From DALYJJ01 sp033763935 (GTDB taxonomy: Bacteria; Acidobacteriota; Terriglobia; Bryobacterales; Bryobacteraceae), in contig JANRJO010000053.1 of the NCBI GenBank assembly GCA_033763935.1, positions 1-64,000 of the forward strand: DNA of 64,000 nucleotides. Direction: 5' to 3'. Shown in pieces: positions 32,274 to 39,740 of this stretch. Every line of letters starts with the position of its first letter. The first letter of the stretch is position 1. The notes beneath the pieces are model-generated. The model worked only from the letters and a program-made list of their open reading frames with translations. It made no database searches and had not been told where the DNA came from. The translations under genes were made by a program, and so were the position numbers.

Positions 32274-34562
32274 TTACCGCAGCCGGGCCATGGCCGCGTC
32301 CACCTGCTTCTTTTCGTCCGGCGAGAGCATCAGCTTCTGCATGGCGGTCAGATGTTCCCGGGCTTTCGCCATGTCGCCCTTCTCAAGGTAGGCCTGCGCG
32401 AGATGCAGGCGATACGTGGCGTTGTCGGGCGCGGCAGTGACAATCCTCCCAAACGCCCGAATGGCGCCGTCGTAGTTCTTCTTCTTGAGGTACACGTAGC
32501 CGAGCGTGTCGGAGAAGTTGCCGTTCTTCGCATCCCGCTTCACGGCCTCCAACGCGAGTTGCTCGGCTTCGTTCAGATCGCCGCCGGTGGTGGCGAGGAG
32601 GTAGGCGAGGTTGTTGCGGGCTGAGGCGTCCTCGGGACGGGTCTGGATGGCTTTGCGAAAGGCCGCCTCGGCGTCCTTCACGCGCCCTTCCGCGATGTCG
32701 GTCATCGCGAGCGCCGAATGCGGCACCGCACTCTGAGGGGCCAACTGCAGTGCCCTTCCGAAAGCCTCCCGCGCGGCGCTCTGGTTTCCCGCAAGCTGGT
32801 AGGCTTCGCCGAGCCGGAGATGAAGGTTGGCATCCTGGGGGGATTCCTTGAGCAGTTCCTTGTACTGTTCGATGGCAAGGTTGACGTTGCCCGCTCGTAT
32901 GGCAGTGGTTGCCAGCAGCGAACGGGACAAGCCCGGCTTCGCGCCACTCTTGATGTCCTCCTGAATCAGACTCACTGCCGCCGCGGAACGGCCCTGCACC
33001 AGAGTCGCCTCTACCAGCCCCGCCAAGGCTCGCTTGTCGTCGCTACCGGCCTTGTAGTACTTGCGAAACACCCGTTCAGCGTCGGCGGCCTTGCCCTCGG
33101 CAAGAGTGATGAAGGCGCGCTGCACCTGCAGTTCTGCGTCTTCCGGCGCTTTCCTCAACAAGCCGTCCAGGCTCGCCTTCGCCTCCGCCAGCTTGCCCAG
33201 GCCCATCAGGCTCCGATTGCGAATCAGGAGCGCCTTCGCATTGTTCGGCTGCACTCGCAGGATCGCCTCTGTCTGTTCAAACGCCGTCTGGTGATCACGG
33301 GTCGCGTCGCTGATCTCCGCCAACAGCATCCGCGCATACCCGTCGCCGGTGTGACGCCGGACGTACTGCCGCAGGTCGGCCGCCGCGCCGGTGAGGTCTT
33401 TCGCTGTAACTCGCACCCGCGCCAGGTCCAAAAGGTACTGAGAATCCTTGCCGGCGAGATCCTGCAACGCCTGGAGCGCTTGCTTCCGGTTGTCGGGCTT
33501 GGCCGTTGCGGCTAACAAACGCGCCCGCGCTGCAATGCCAGCGGCGTCGTCCGCCTTGATCTTCAGGACGCCATCCAAACGGGCGATGGCCTCATCGATC
33601 TTCGCTTGCCGCTGCAGCGCGTCGGCGGCTTTCTTTCCGAACACCACCGGGTCTGCTCCAGGACGTTTGGCACCCTCATCGAACGCGCGCAATGCTTCTG
33701 CCGGATTATTGAACTGCAGGTGAAAGTTGCCGACCATCAGCCACCCCGACGCTTGGTCCCCATGCTTTTGGGTGACCTCCTGCAGGCAGCGGCCCAACTC
33801 CGCCGTTTGCCGTAGATCCGCGTAGTGAGCGCAGAGCCCAAGAGCGAGAGCAGGATCCTTGGGAAAGGCATCAGTCCGCGCCCGCGCGATGCGTTCGGCG
33901 TCGGCGGTGCGCTTCTCCGACATGTATTTCACGTAGAGGTAGTCGTAAATGCCTTGCTGGTCTCGATGTTTGGCCAGGTAGGCAGTGGCGCGATCTTCGG
34001 CCTCCTTGCGACGCTCCAACTGGTCGAGCAGGCGGCAGATCGCAATCATGGTCGGGGTTTCCCCCGGCTTCACCGCCTGCGCACGCTCCAGCAGGGGCAG
34101 AGCCTCCGCCGCTTTGTTGTCCGTCATCCGCAGGTAGCCCTGCAGGCGGAGACCGTCGTAGGAGTCCGGGTTCTTCTTGAGCATCTGGCTCGAAATGTCC
34201 TCGGCCTTCCGATACAAGACTTCGGGCCGCCGGGGGTTTTCGGTGTAGAGCACCAGAGCAACATCCGCCAGGCGCACCTTGGCGTCTTCATTCTCCGGGA
34301 GCAGTTCTACCGCTCTCGAGAAGCTGCGGTACGCTTCGTCACGCTTGACCAGTTTGAGGGCGGCAAGCCCCAGCCGGTAATGTGCTTCGCTGTGATTCGG
34401 GTCTGCCTGCACAGCGCGCTTGTAATTGATCTCCGCTTCATCGAATTGACCCGCCTCGAAGAGCCGGTTTCCCTTCTCGATCGCCTGCTGCCGCGCGGAT
34501 TCCTTGCTCGCGCAGGCGGTCAGGGTAACGAACAAAAGGGCGGCCAAAGGCTTTTTACGCAT
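32274..34562 (-). CDS. large TPR-repeat lipoprotein of the PEP-CTERM-system (PrsT) type
   Basis: 762 residues. The lipoprotein signal MRKKPLAALLFVTLTAC puts the lipidated Cys at 17. The rest is a chain of TPR repeats: AGQFDEAEINYKRAVQADPNHSEAHYRLGLAALK near the start, and AEAAFRKAIQTRPEDASARNNLAYLLATT near the end. This architecture matches the TPR lipoprotein that accompanies PEP-CTERM/exosortase systems, and a PEP-CTERM gene lies directly upstream in the same direction. It would sit in the envelope as a protein-binding scaffold. GAGGAG precedes the ATG. No exosortase is in the window. Confidence 0.85.
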   Translation of the reverse strand: MRKKPLAALLFVTLTACASKESARQQAIEKGNRLFEAGQFDEAEINYKRAVQADPNHSEAHYRLGLAALKLVKRDEAYRSFSRAVELLPENEDAKVRLADVALVLYTENPRRPEVLYRKAEDISSQMLKKNPDSYDGLRLQGYLRMTDNKAAEALPLLERAQAVKPGETPTMIAICRLLDQLERRKEAEDRATAYLAKHRDQQGIYDYLYVKYMSEKRTADAERIARARTDAFPKDPALALGLCAHYADLRQTAELGRCLQEVTQKHGDQASGWLMVGNFHLQFNNPAEALRAFDEGAKRPGADPVVFGKKAADALQRQAKIDEAIARLDGVLKIKADDAAGIAARARLLAATAKPDNRKQALQALQDLAGKDSQYLLDLARVRVTAKDLTGAAADLRQYVRRHTGDGYARMLLAEISDATRDHQTAFEQTEAILRVQPNNAKALLIRNRSLMGLGKLAEAKASLDGLLRKAPEDAELQVQRAFITLAEGKAADAERVFRKYYKAGSDDKRALAGLVEATLVQGRSAAAVSLIQEDIKSGAKPGLSRSLLATTAIRAGNVNLAIEQYKELLKESPQDANLHLRLGEAYQLAGNQSAAREAFGRALQLAPQSAVPHSALAMTDIAEGRVKDAEAAFRKAIQTRPEDASARNNLAYLLATTGGDLNEAEQLALEAVKRDAKNGNFSDTLGYVYLKKKNYDGAIRAFGRIVTAAPDNATYRLHLAQAYLEKGDMAKAREHLTAMQKLMLSPDEKKQVDAAMARLR

Positions 34563-34595
34563 GGTTGCTCCTCGATCAGTGTAGGGGAAGGTAGG

Positions 34596-34633
34596 GGAAA
34601 AAAGAAGAAGGCCGCAGCCGTGAGGCTGCGGCC
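34596..34633 (-). terminator. intrinsic terminator after the PEP-CTERM gene
   Basis: GGCCGCAGCC (34610-34619) and GGCTGCGGCC (34624-34633) form a perfect 10-base stem with a 4-base loop. Read leftward, it is followed by TCTTCTTTTTT. It ends the PEP-CTERM message before the TPR lipoprotein gene. Confidence 0.85.
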
Positions 34634-34655
34634 TATGTTTTGGGATTCTACAGAG

Positions 34656-35360
34656 CTAAGCCGCGTTCTTGCGACGGCGCTGGAGCCAAAGGAAGGCGCC
34701 CATGCCCACACCGACGAGGGCGGCGTAGGTGCCGGGTTCCGGAACCTCCTGCGGCGGCTCGAACGGGTCGTTGATGTAGGCGTCGCTGCGACCCGCGGTG
34801 CCGATCGACTGGACGTGGAGGCCGATGCGCAGGGAGCCATCCTCAAGGGCGCTCAGGACGTCGTCGAAATCCTTCGTAGCAGCGTACTTGAAGACGAAGC
34901 GAACCCATTCCGTCGAGGAGGCCACGCCGTTCTGCGAAGGCGGGGCGTCCGAGTCAGCTGAATACAACGTGTCGAAATCCGGGTCGGGTGTGGTGCTCCG
35001 AGGGAGATTGCCGGGATCCGCGCCCGCACTAAACGCAACGCCGGCTCCGGAGTCGGTAATCACGGGCGTGTTGGGGCTAAGGAAGAGCAGCAGCGTCTCT
35101 GGCTTCGGATTTGTGGTCGAAAGCCCGGGAAGGTCAAAGTAGATATCGGTGATCGACGAGGCGATGCCGACGTTGTTGTAGAAAGTGAACTGGGCGCCGC
35201 CAGCGGTGTCCTGTACGTTGACTTTGAGCTGCCCCGCGAGGTTTTGGACGCACGCGTCAACCGCGCCGTCGTCAATGCACGAAAAGCCTAAGTCATAGTT
35301 GCCGAACGAAAGCGCCGGCAGGGCGAGAAGCAAGGCCAGTGTTGTGAGATGTCCCCTCAA
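34656..35360 (-). CDS. PEP-CTERM sorted surface protein
   Basis: 234 residues starting at a TTG (35360), which is fixed by GGAGGT six bases upstream; no ATG is available near the signal peptide (HLTTLALLLALPALSFG). The mature part is a beta-rich secreted domain with two Cys near its N-terminus. The C-terminus is a textbook PEP-CTERM signal: VPEP (206-209), a hydrophobic segment, then QRRRK. Exosortase would cut it at the outer side of the membrane. The exosortase gene is not in the window. A promoter with an embedded dyad lies just upstream, and a strong terminator follows. Confidence 0.87.
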   Translation of the reverse strand: MRGHLTTLALLLALPALSFGNYDLGFSCIDDGAVDACVQNLAGQLKVNVQDTAGGAQFTFYNNVGIASSITDIYFDLPGLSTTNPKPETLLLFLSPNTPVITDSGAGVAFSAGADPGNLPRSTTPDPDFDTLYSADSDAPPSQNGVASSTEWVRFVFKYAATKDFDDVLSALEDGSLRIGLHVQSIGTAGRSDAYINDPFEPPQEVPEPGTYAALVGVGMGAFLWLQRRRKNAA

Positions 35361-35377
35361 ATGGTTACCTCCGATCA

Positions 35378-35414
35378 GGTTTCTAGTATAGAAACCGCTG
35401 GCAGTTTCCCACAA
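35378..35414 (-). promoter_or_regulatory. promoter with dyad over -10, PEP-CTERM gene
   Basis: Read leftward: TTGTGG (complement of 35409-35414), 18 bases, then TATACT (complement of 35385-35390). The -10 lies inside a perfect inverted repeat, GGTTTCTA (35378-35385) and TAGAAACC (35389-35396). GGAGGT of the ribosome site starts only 6 bases further on. A repressor binding the dyad would block the promoter (inference). Confidence 0.5.
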
Positions 35415-35752
35415 GGCGCTAGGGCCAAAACCGTAGTCCTAGGCGGCAAGAAATGTACTAGTACTAAAGGGGTTATGGCCTCCCTTCGGAGCGGTGGTGC
35501 GCAGGCGTAAAGCTGCTGGATCGCAGCCGAAAAAATACCAAAGGAGCCGCCCACGATGTCGGAAGCTCCTTCGCAATCGGCCCTGAAATCGAGAGGACCT
35601 GGCGGGAGCCGGAGCTCCGGCCCCGCCCCCAAGTGCCGGAAATCCGAGCACGCAGAAACGCGTTGCGGATACCAGCGGAACGCGAGGGCCCGCCCGAGCG
35701 GCGCAGCCTGCCCGATGTGGGGCAGGATCGCGCCGCGGGGGCGTCCGAACGG
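35397..35752. other. gene-free region between PEP-CTERM and subtilase genes
   Basis: No supported gene. It contains the self-complementary decamer GTACTAGTAC at 35455-35464. The part from 35550 to 35752 is GC-rich with a weak open frame on the plus strand that does not look like protein. The subtilase gene ends at 35753. Confidence 0.4.
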
Positions 35753-37477
35753 TTACTTGCTGACCGCGATGGCTGAGGAGGTCGTTCTGTTGCCGGACGT
35801 ATCGGTCGCGACGGCCGTCAACGTGTAGCTTCCCTTGCCCAGTTTGCGCGAGTTATAGCGAACCGTGTATGGGGCGGCCGCTACGGAACCTGCTGGGCTT
35901 CCATTCAGGAAGAACTCAACCTTGGCCACGGCCACGTTGTCGGATGCCACTGCCGTGAAGGTAGAGTTTGCTTGAAGGACGCTCCCGCTTGCGGGAGAAG
36001 TGATGGTCACCGTCGGAGGAGTTGTATCGGCCGGCGCATTCTTCACCGTGATCGTGATGCTCGAGGTCGCGGTATTGCCCGCGGCGTCCCGGGCGGTTGC
36101 CGCAAGCGTGTGGGGGCCGTCCGCGTACTTCGTCGTGTCAAGGACGAACGTCGACGCGCTGGTGGAGGACCCTCCGTCCACCGTTACTGTCAGGCCGGTC
36201 ACTCCGATGTTATCGCTTGCTGACACAGAAACGGTGATCGTACCGGAAACCGTCGCGCCCGCGGCGGGGCTCACAAAACGAACTGACGGCGCCGTCGTGT
36301 CGGTGGACACAGTGGTGTTCAAAGCCGCAGCGACCGCTTTGGCCGCGTTCACACGGCCTGCCCCGAATGTCGTGTCCCAGCCCGCCACGCCGAGATCGTC
36401 GGATGAGCTGCGAATAATCGACATCGCCTCTGCCGCTGAGAGACCCGGCCGGGCAGACAACACTAAAGCCGCCACGCCCGCCGTTACCGGGGCCGAGAAC
36501 GACGTCCCGCACGTCCCGCCGATCCCGCCGCCGTTGAGCGTCGTCGTGACACAGCCCGGCGCTGAGACGTCAAGATTGCTGCCGTAGTTGGACCAGCTGT
36601 ACAACCGGTCGTATTCGTCAGTTGCGGCGACCGTCAGCACGTACGGATCGTCGGGGTCGGTGACGTTCGTGCTGTAGTTGCCCGCCGAGATAGTGACGAC
36701 TCCGCCTTTGCCGTTGAAGTACTTTGCGCCGTTCTGTACCGTCAGATTGTTGCTGACCTTGTAGCTAACGTTCGCGACTCTCGCTCCCAGGTCAGCCGCT
36801 TTAATCAAACCACTCGAGATCGCCGAACTGCTCGCGCTTCCGGTCGTCGTCGAAACGCGGATGGGCATGATCAGGCAGTTCCAGGCGATGCCGGCAACGC
36901 CCCAAGCGTTGTTGGTCGTGGCCACCGCCGTACCCGCCACCTTTGTGCCGTGTCCGTAGACGTCGGCGGTGTTCGCATTGTTGTCGTAGACGTTCCAACC
37001 CGGCACAATGCGGGCAGCCAGGTCCGGGTGCGTCGAGTCCACTCCGGTGTCGAGGATCGCCACAATCACGCTGGTACTCCCCGTCGTTTGCGACCAGGCG
37101 GTCGGAGCGGCAATCTTCTTTAAATGCCACTGGCTGGTGTAAGCAGGATCGTTCGGCACAACTTCCTGTTGCAAGTCGTGGATCTCATCCAACTCGGCAA
37201 ACTCTACATCCTTGAGGCCCTTGAAGCGATTCACGAAGGCGGCTTCGCTGGCGTTTGCGGGCAGGGTCACGACGTGTAGATTGATCTGCTCTAGTACGCG
37301 CTCGCTCGCTCCCCCATTGGCCTTGACGGCACTCGCTCCAGCCTCCTTGCTAACCCCGTCCTTGAACTTCACCAGCACGCGATTGGGAACATGTTTAGTC
37401 GGCGGGCCCTGGGCGAACAGGACCGGAACGGGCGCGGATAGAAAAAGGGCGGTCAGTAGGCGTATACGGCAGTGCAT
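35753..37477 (-). CDS. secreted S8 (subtilisin-like) serine peptidase with Ig-like C-terminal domains
   Basis: 574 residues from the ATG at 37477 (AGAGGA upstream). The order is signal peptide (1-23), an inhibitor I9-like propeptide (about 30-100: NRVLVKFKDG), and a subtilisin catalytic domain with Asp143 (ILDTGVDSTHPDL), His176 (GHGTKVAG) and Ser326 (GTSFSAP), all present. Two Ig-like Big_9/FN3-like repeats follow (about 393-480 and 485-574: RFVSPAAGATVSGTITVSVS and TITSPASGSVL). It is an extracellular protease that probably works as a free or surface-bound enzyme. There is no sorting signal at its C-terminus. Confidence 0.93.
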   Translation of the reverse strand: MHCRIRLLTALFLSAPVPVLFAQGPPTKHVPNRVLVKFKDGVSKEAGASAVKANGGASERVLEQINLHVVTLPANASEAAFVNRFKGLKDVEFAELDEIHDLQQEVVPNDPAYTSQWHLKKIAAPTAWSQTTGSTSVIVAILDTGVDSTHPDLAARIVPGWNVYDNNANTADVYGHGTKVAGTAVATTNNAWGVAGIAWNCLIMPIRVSTTTGSASSSAISSGLIKAADLGARVANVSYKVSNNLTVQNGAKYFNGKGGVVTISAGNYSTNVTDPDDPYVLTVAATDEYDRLYSWSNYGSNLDVSAPGCVTTTLNGGGIGGTCGTSFSAPVTAGVAALVLSARPGLSAAEAMSIIRSSSDDLGVAGWDTTFGAGRVNAAKAVAAALNTTVSTDTTAPSVRFVSPAAGATVSGTITVSVSASDNIGVTGLTVTVDGGSSTSASTFVLDTTKYADGPHTLAATARDAAGNTATSSITITVKNAPADTTPPTVTITSPASGSVLQANSTFTAVASDNVAVAKVEFFLNGSPAGSVAAAPYTVRYNSRKLGKGSYTLTAVATDTSGNRTTSSAIAVSK

Positions 37478-37825
37478 GTTGTCCTCTCGAGCGGAAATCG
37501 GCTCCAGAGGGGCGGTCTCCTCATGGGGACTGCGCCTCATTGCGGACCGGTGGTTTTGCGTATGCCTCGGTATGTTTCCGGGCACACCCCGTCCTAGAAC
37601 TCTGGGCTGGTTGTACTAAATGGTGCGCAGGGTCTCCACCGAGGAGTGCTGCTCGGAATCGCCATGATTCCCTCGCAGCCGCTTGGACTGACCAAGCGCC
37701 TCTGTCTCCTCACCGAACTGTCTGCGCAGTACTATAGTACCATGCGCATACGACGAGTGCCGCAAAAGACAACGATAAGAGACGACCTACTATGCGGGGT
37801 AGCGATCTAGGGTAAATCCGTACGC
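37478..37825. other. gene-free region upstream of the subtilase
   Basis: 348 bases with mixed composition and no supported gene or tRNA. It holds the 12-base palindrome GTACTATAGTAC at 37729-37740, related to the decamer at 35455. Short random frames cross the region on both strands. Confidence 0.4.
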
Positions 37826-39061
37826 CTATTGCGCCGTCAGAACCGCCCCCGCATACTTCCGCCCCACGTACTCATTCAGAATCCCCACGAACTCCTCCAC
37901 AATCCGCTCCCCCCGCAGCGTCGTCATCAGCCGCCCGTCCACATACACCGGCGCCACCGGCTCCTCGAACGTCCCCGGCAGCGAAATCCCGATGTTCGCG
38001 TGCTTGCTCTCCCCCGGCCCGTTCACCACGCACCCCATTACCGCCACCTTCATCTCTTCCACACCCGGATACTGCGACTGCCACACCGGCATCTGCTCCC
38101 GCAGGTACGTCTGAATCTGCGCCGCCATGTCCTGGAAGAAGGTGCTCGTCGTGCGCCCGCACCCCGGGCACGCCGCCACCTGCGGCGTGAAGCTACGGAT
38201 GCCCAGCGCCTGCAAAATCTCCTGGCACACCCGCACCTCTTCCGTCCGGTCACCGTTCGGCATCGGCGTCAGCGACGCGCGGATCGTATCCCCGATCCCC
38301 TCCTGCAGCAGCACCGACAGCGCCGCCGCCGTCGCCACAATCCCCTTGCTTCCGATCCCCGCTTCCGTCAGCCCGATGTGCAGCGGATAATCGCAGACCG
38401 CGGCCAGCGCGCGGTTCACTTCAATCAGATCCTGCACCCCGCTCACCTTCGCGCTCAGCACGATCATGTCGTGCCCCAGCCCGTACCGCTCCGCCGCCTC
38501 CGCCGATTCGAGCGCGCTCAACACCATCGCCTTCCGCATCACCCCGCCCGCATCCAGCGGCTCCGCTGACTGTGCGTTCTCGTCCATCAGCCGCGTCAGT
38601 AGCGCCTGGTCCAGAGAACCCCAATTCACCCCAATCCGCACCGGCTTGCGATATTCGACCGCCGTTTCGATCATCGTGCGGAAATTGTCATCGTGCTTTT
38701 TTCCGATATTCACGTTGCCCGGATTGATCCTGTATTTGGCCAGCAGCCGCGCGCACTCGGGATATTTCTTGAGCAGTAAGTGACCGTTGTAGTGAAAATC
38801 ACCAACTACCGGAACGCGCACACCGAATGCGTGCAGAGTCTCAATAATCTTGGGCACCGCTGCCGCCGCCTGTTCCGTATTGACCGTGATCCGCACAATC
38901 TCGGAACCGGCCCGCGCCAACTCCATGATCTGGTTGACCGTTGCAGCCGTGTCCACCGTATCCGTGTTGGTCATGGATTGGACGACAATCGGGTTGCCGC
39001 CGCCCACCTTCACCCCACCTACGTCCAGCGCCACCGATCGCCGCCGCGCTTTGACCGCCAT
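37826..39061 (-). CDS. ispG: 4-hydroxy-3-methylbut-2-enyl-diphosphate synthase IspG (GcpE)
   Basis: 411 residues covering the whole of bacterial IspG. The N-terminal TIM-barrel signature GGGNPIVVQSMTNTDT leads, followed by VGDFHYNGHLLL and RINPGNVNIG. The C-terminal iron-sulfur domain has Cys298 and Cys301 (ACPGCGRT), Cys344 (VMGCVVNGPGE) and Glu351. It reduces methylerythritol cyclodiphosphate to HMBPP in the MEP isoprenoid pathway, using a 4Fe-4S cluster. No other MEP gene is adjacent. The leader (39062-39262) is AT-richer than the coding region. Confidence 0.95.
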   Translation of the reverse strand: MAVKARRRSVALDVGGVKVGGGNPIVVQSMTNTDTVDTAATVNQIMELARAGSEIVRITVNTEQAAAAVPKIIETLHAFGVRVPVVGDFHYNGHLLLKKYPECARLLAKYRINPGNVNIGKKHDDNFRTMIETAVEYRKPVRIGVNWGSLDQALLTRLMDENAQSAEPLDAGGVMRKAMVLSALESAEAAERYGLGHDMIVLSAKVSGVQDLIEVNRALAAVCDYPLHIGLTEAGIGSKGIVATAAALSVLLQEGIGDTIRASLTPMPNGDRTEEVRVCQEILQALGIRSFTPQVAACPGCGRTTSTFFQDMAAQIQTYLREQMPVWQSQYPGVEEMKVAVMGCVVNGPGESKHANIGISLPGTFEEPVAPVYVDGRLMTTLRGERIVEEFVGILNEYVGRKYAGAVLTAQ

Positions 39062-39262
39062 AGTCCGAACGATACCTCCGAGAATCCTGAGAATTTTATT
39101 CTAGCAATGCACCTACCCCATAAGAATTTTCGATTGTCAGCCGATAGGAGTCATGGTACCCTCAGGGTGAATGGGTGCGGTGTTGCCCGCGCTCAAGTCC
39201 CTGCCGACGGAAGCCTCTCCGAGCTGAGAGCCGGATCGAACTCGAGAAGAAGAGGGTTGGCA

Positions 39263-39640
39263 ATGGTTGAGACTCCTGCACTGCAACTGAACGCTCTCCT
39301 GGTAGGTTTGGAACCAAGCCTATCCGCCGAACTCGGCCGCGCACTGGCCGATCAATCCGTCCGCGCGCTTGCCGAGGGAGAACTCGAACCCGAGGGCACC
39401 CGCGTCGACATCGTCTTCGCACCCTCCGACCCAAGCACCTTCGGAGCCGTCAAGGACACCCTCCGCGAAACCTGCCCCGCCGCTCCCATCGTCGTCGTCA
39501 GCCGCGTCCCCGAGGTTTCGGAGTGGCTCGACGCCATGGAAGCCGGTGCTAGCGATTACTGCGCCGCGCCCTTTGAACGGACTCAACTCCGTTGGCTCCT
39601 CGAGACCAACCTCCACCGCTTCGCCTCCGCCGCCGCCTGA
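39263..39640 (+). CDS. degenerate receiver-domain (pseudo-receiver) protein
   Basis: 125 residues that follow the receiver fold pattern without its chemistry. NALLVGLEPSLSAELGRAL is strand 1/helix 1 with the acidic pair lost. VDIVFAPSD is strand 3 with Ala where the phosphoacceptor Asp belongs (53). PIVVVSRVPEVSEWLDAMEAGASDYCAAPFERTQLRWLLE is strand 4 to helix 5, with Ala102 for the usual Lys before Pro-Phe. It could act as a phosphorylation-independent binding module. GAGGG precedes the ATG at 39263. The gene lies just upstream of the second Oar-like receptor, in the same direction. Confidence 0.7.
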   Translation: MVETPALQLNALLVGLEPSLSAELGRALADQSVRALAEGELEPEGTRVDIVFAPSDPSTFGAVKDTLRETCPAAPIVVVSRVPEVSEWLDAMEAGASDYCAAPFERTQLRWLLETNLHRFASAAA

Positions 39641-39691
39641 CCCCAGCGCGAGATCGAGCGCCCCGTCAAGAGAGTCTCCGGCCCATAACCC

Positions 39692-39720
39692 TTGTATTCG
39701 AATGTGAAATCAGCTATCCC
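39692..39720 (+). promoter_or_regulatory. candidate promoter of the second TonB-dependent receptor
   Basis: TTGTAT (39692-39697), 17 bases, then TATCCC (39715-39720), followed 20 bases later by the ATG at 39741 with AAGGGG as ribosome site. Spacing is ideal; the hexamers are partial matches to sigma-70 boxes. Confidence 0.4.
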
Positions 39721-39740
39721 TAACCTAAAGGGGTCCGCTG

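Noticed and set aside
37478..37825. Possible tRNA or small RNA before ispG/subtilase
   Set aside because: No cloverleaf or anticodon arm could be built; only short palindromes are present.
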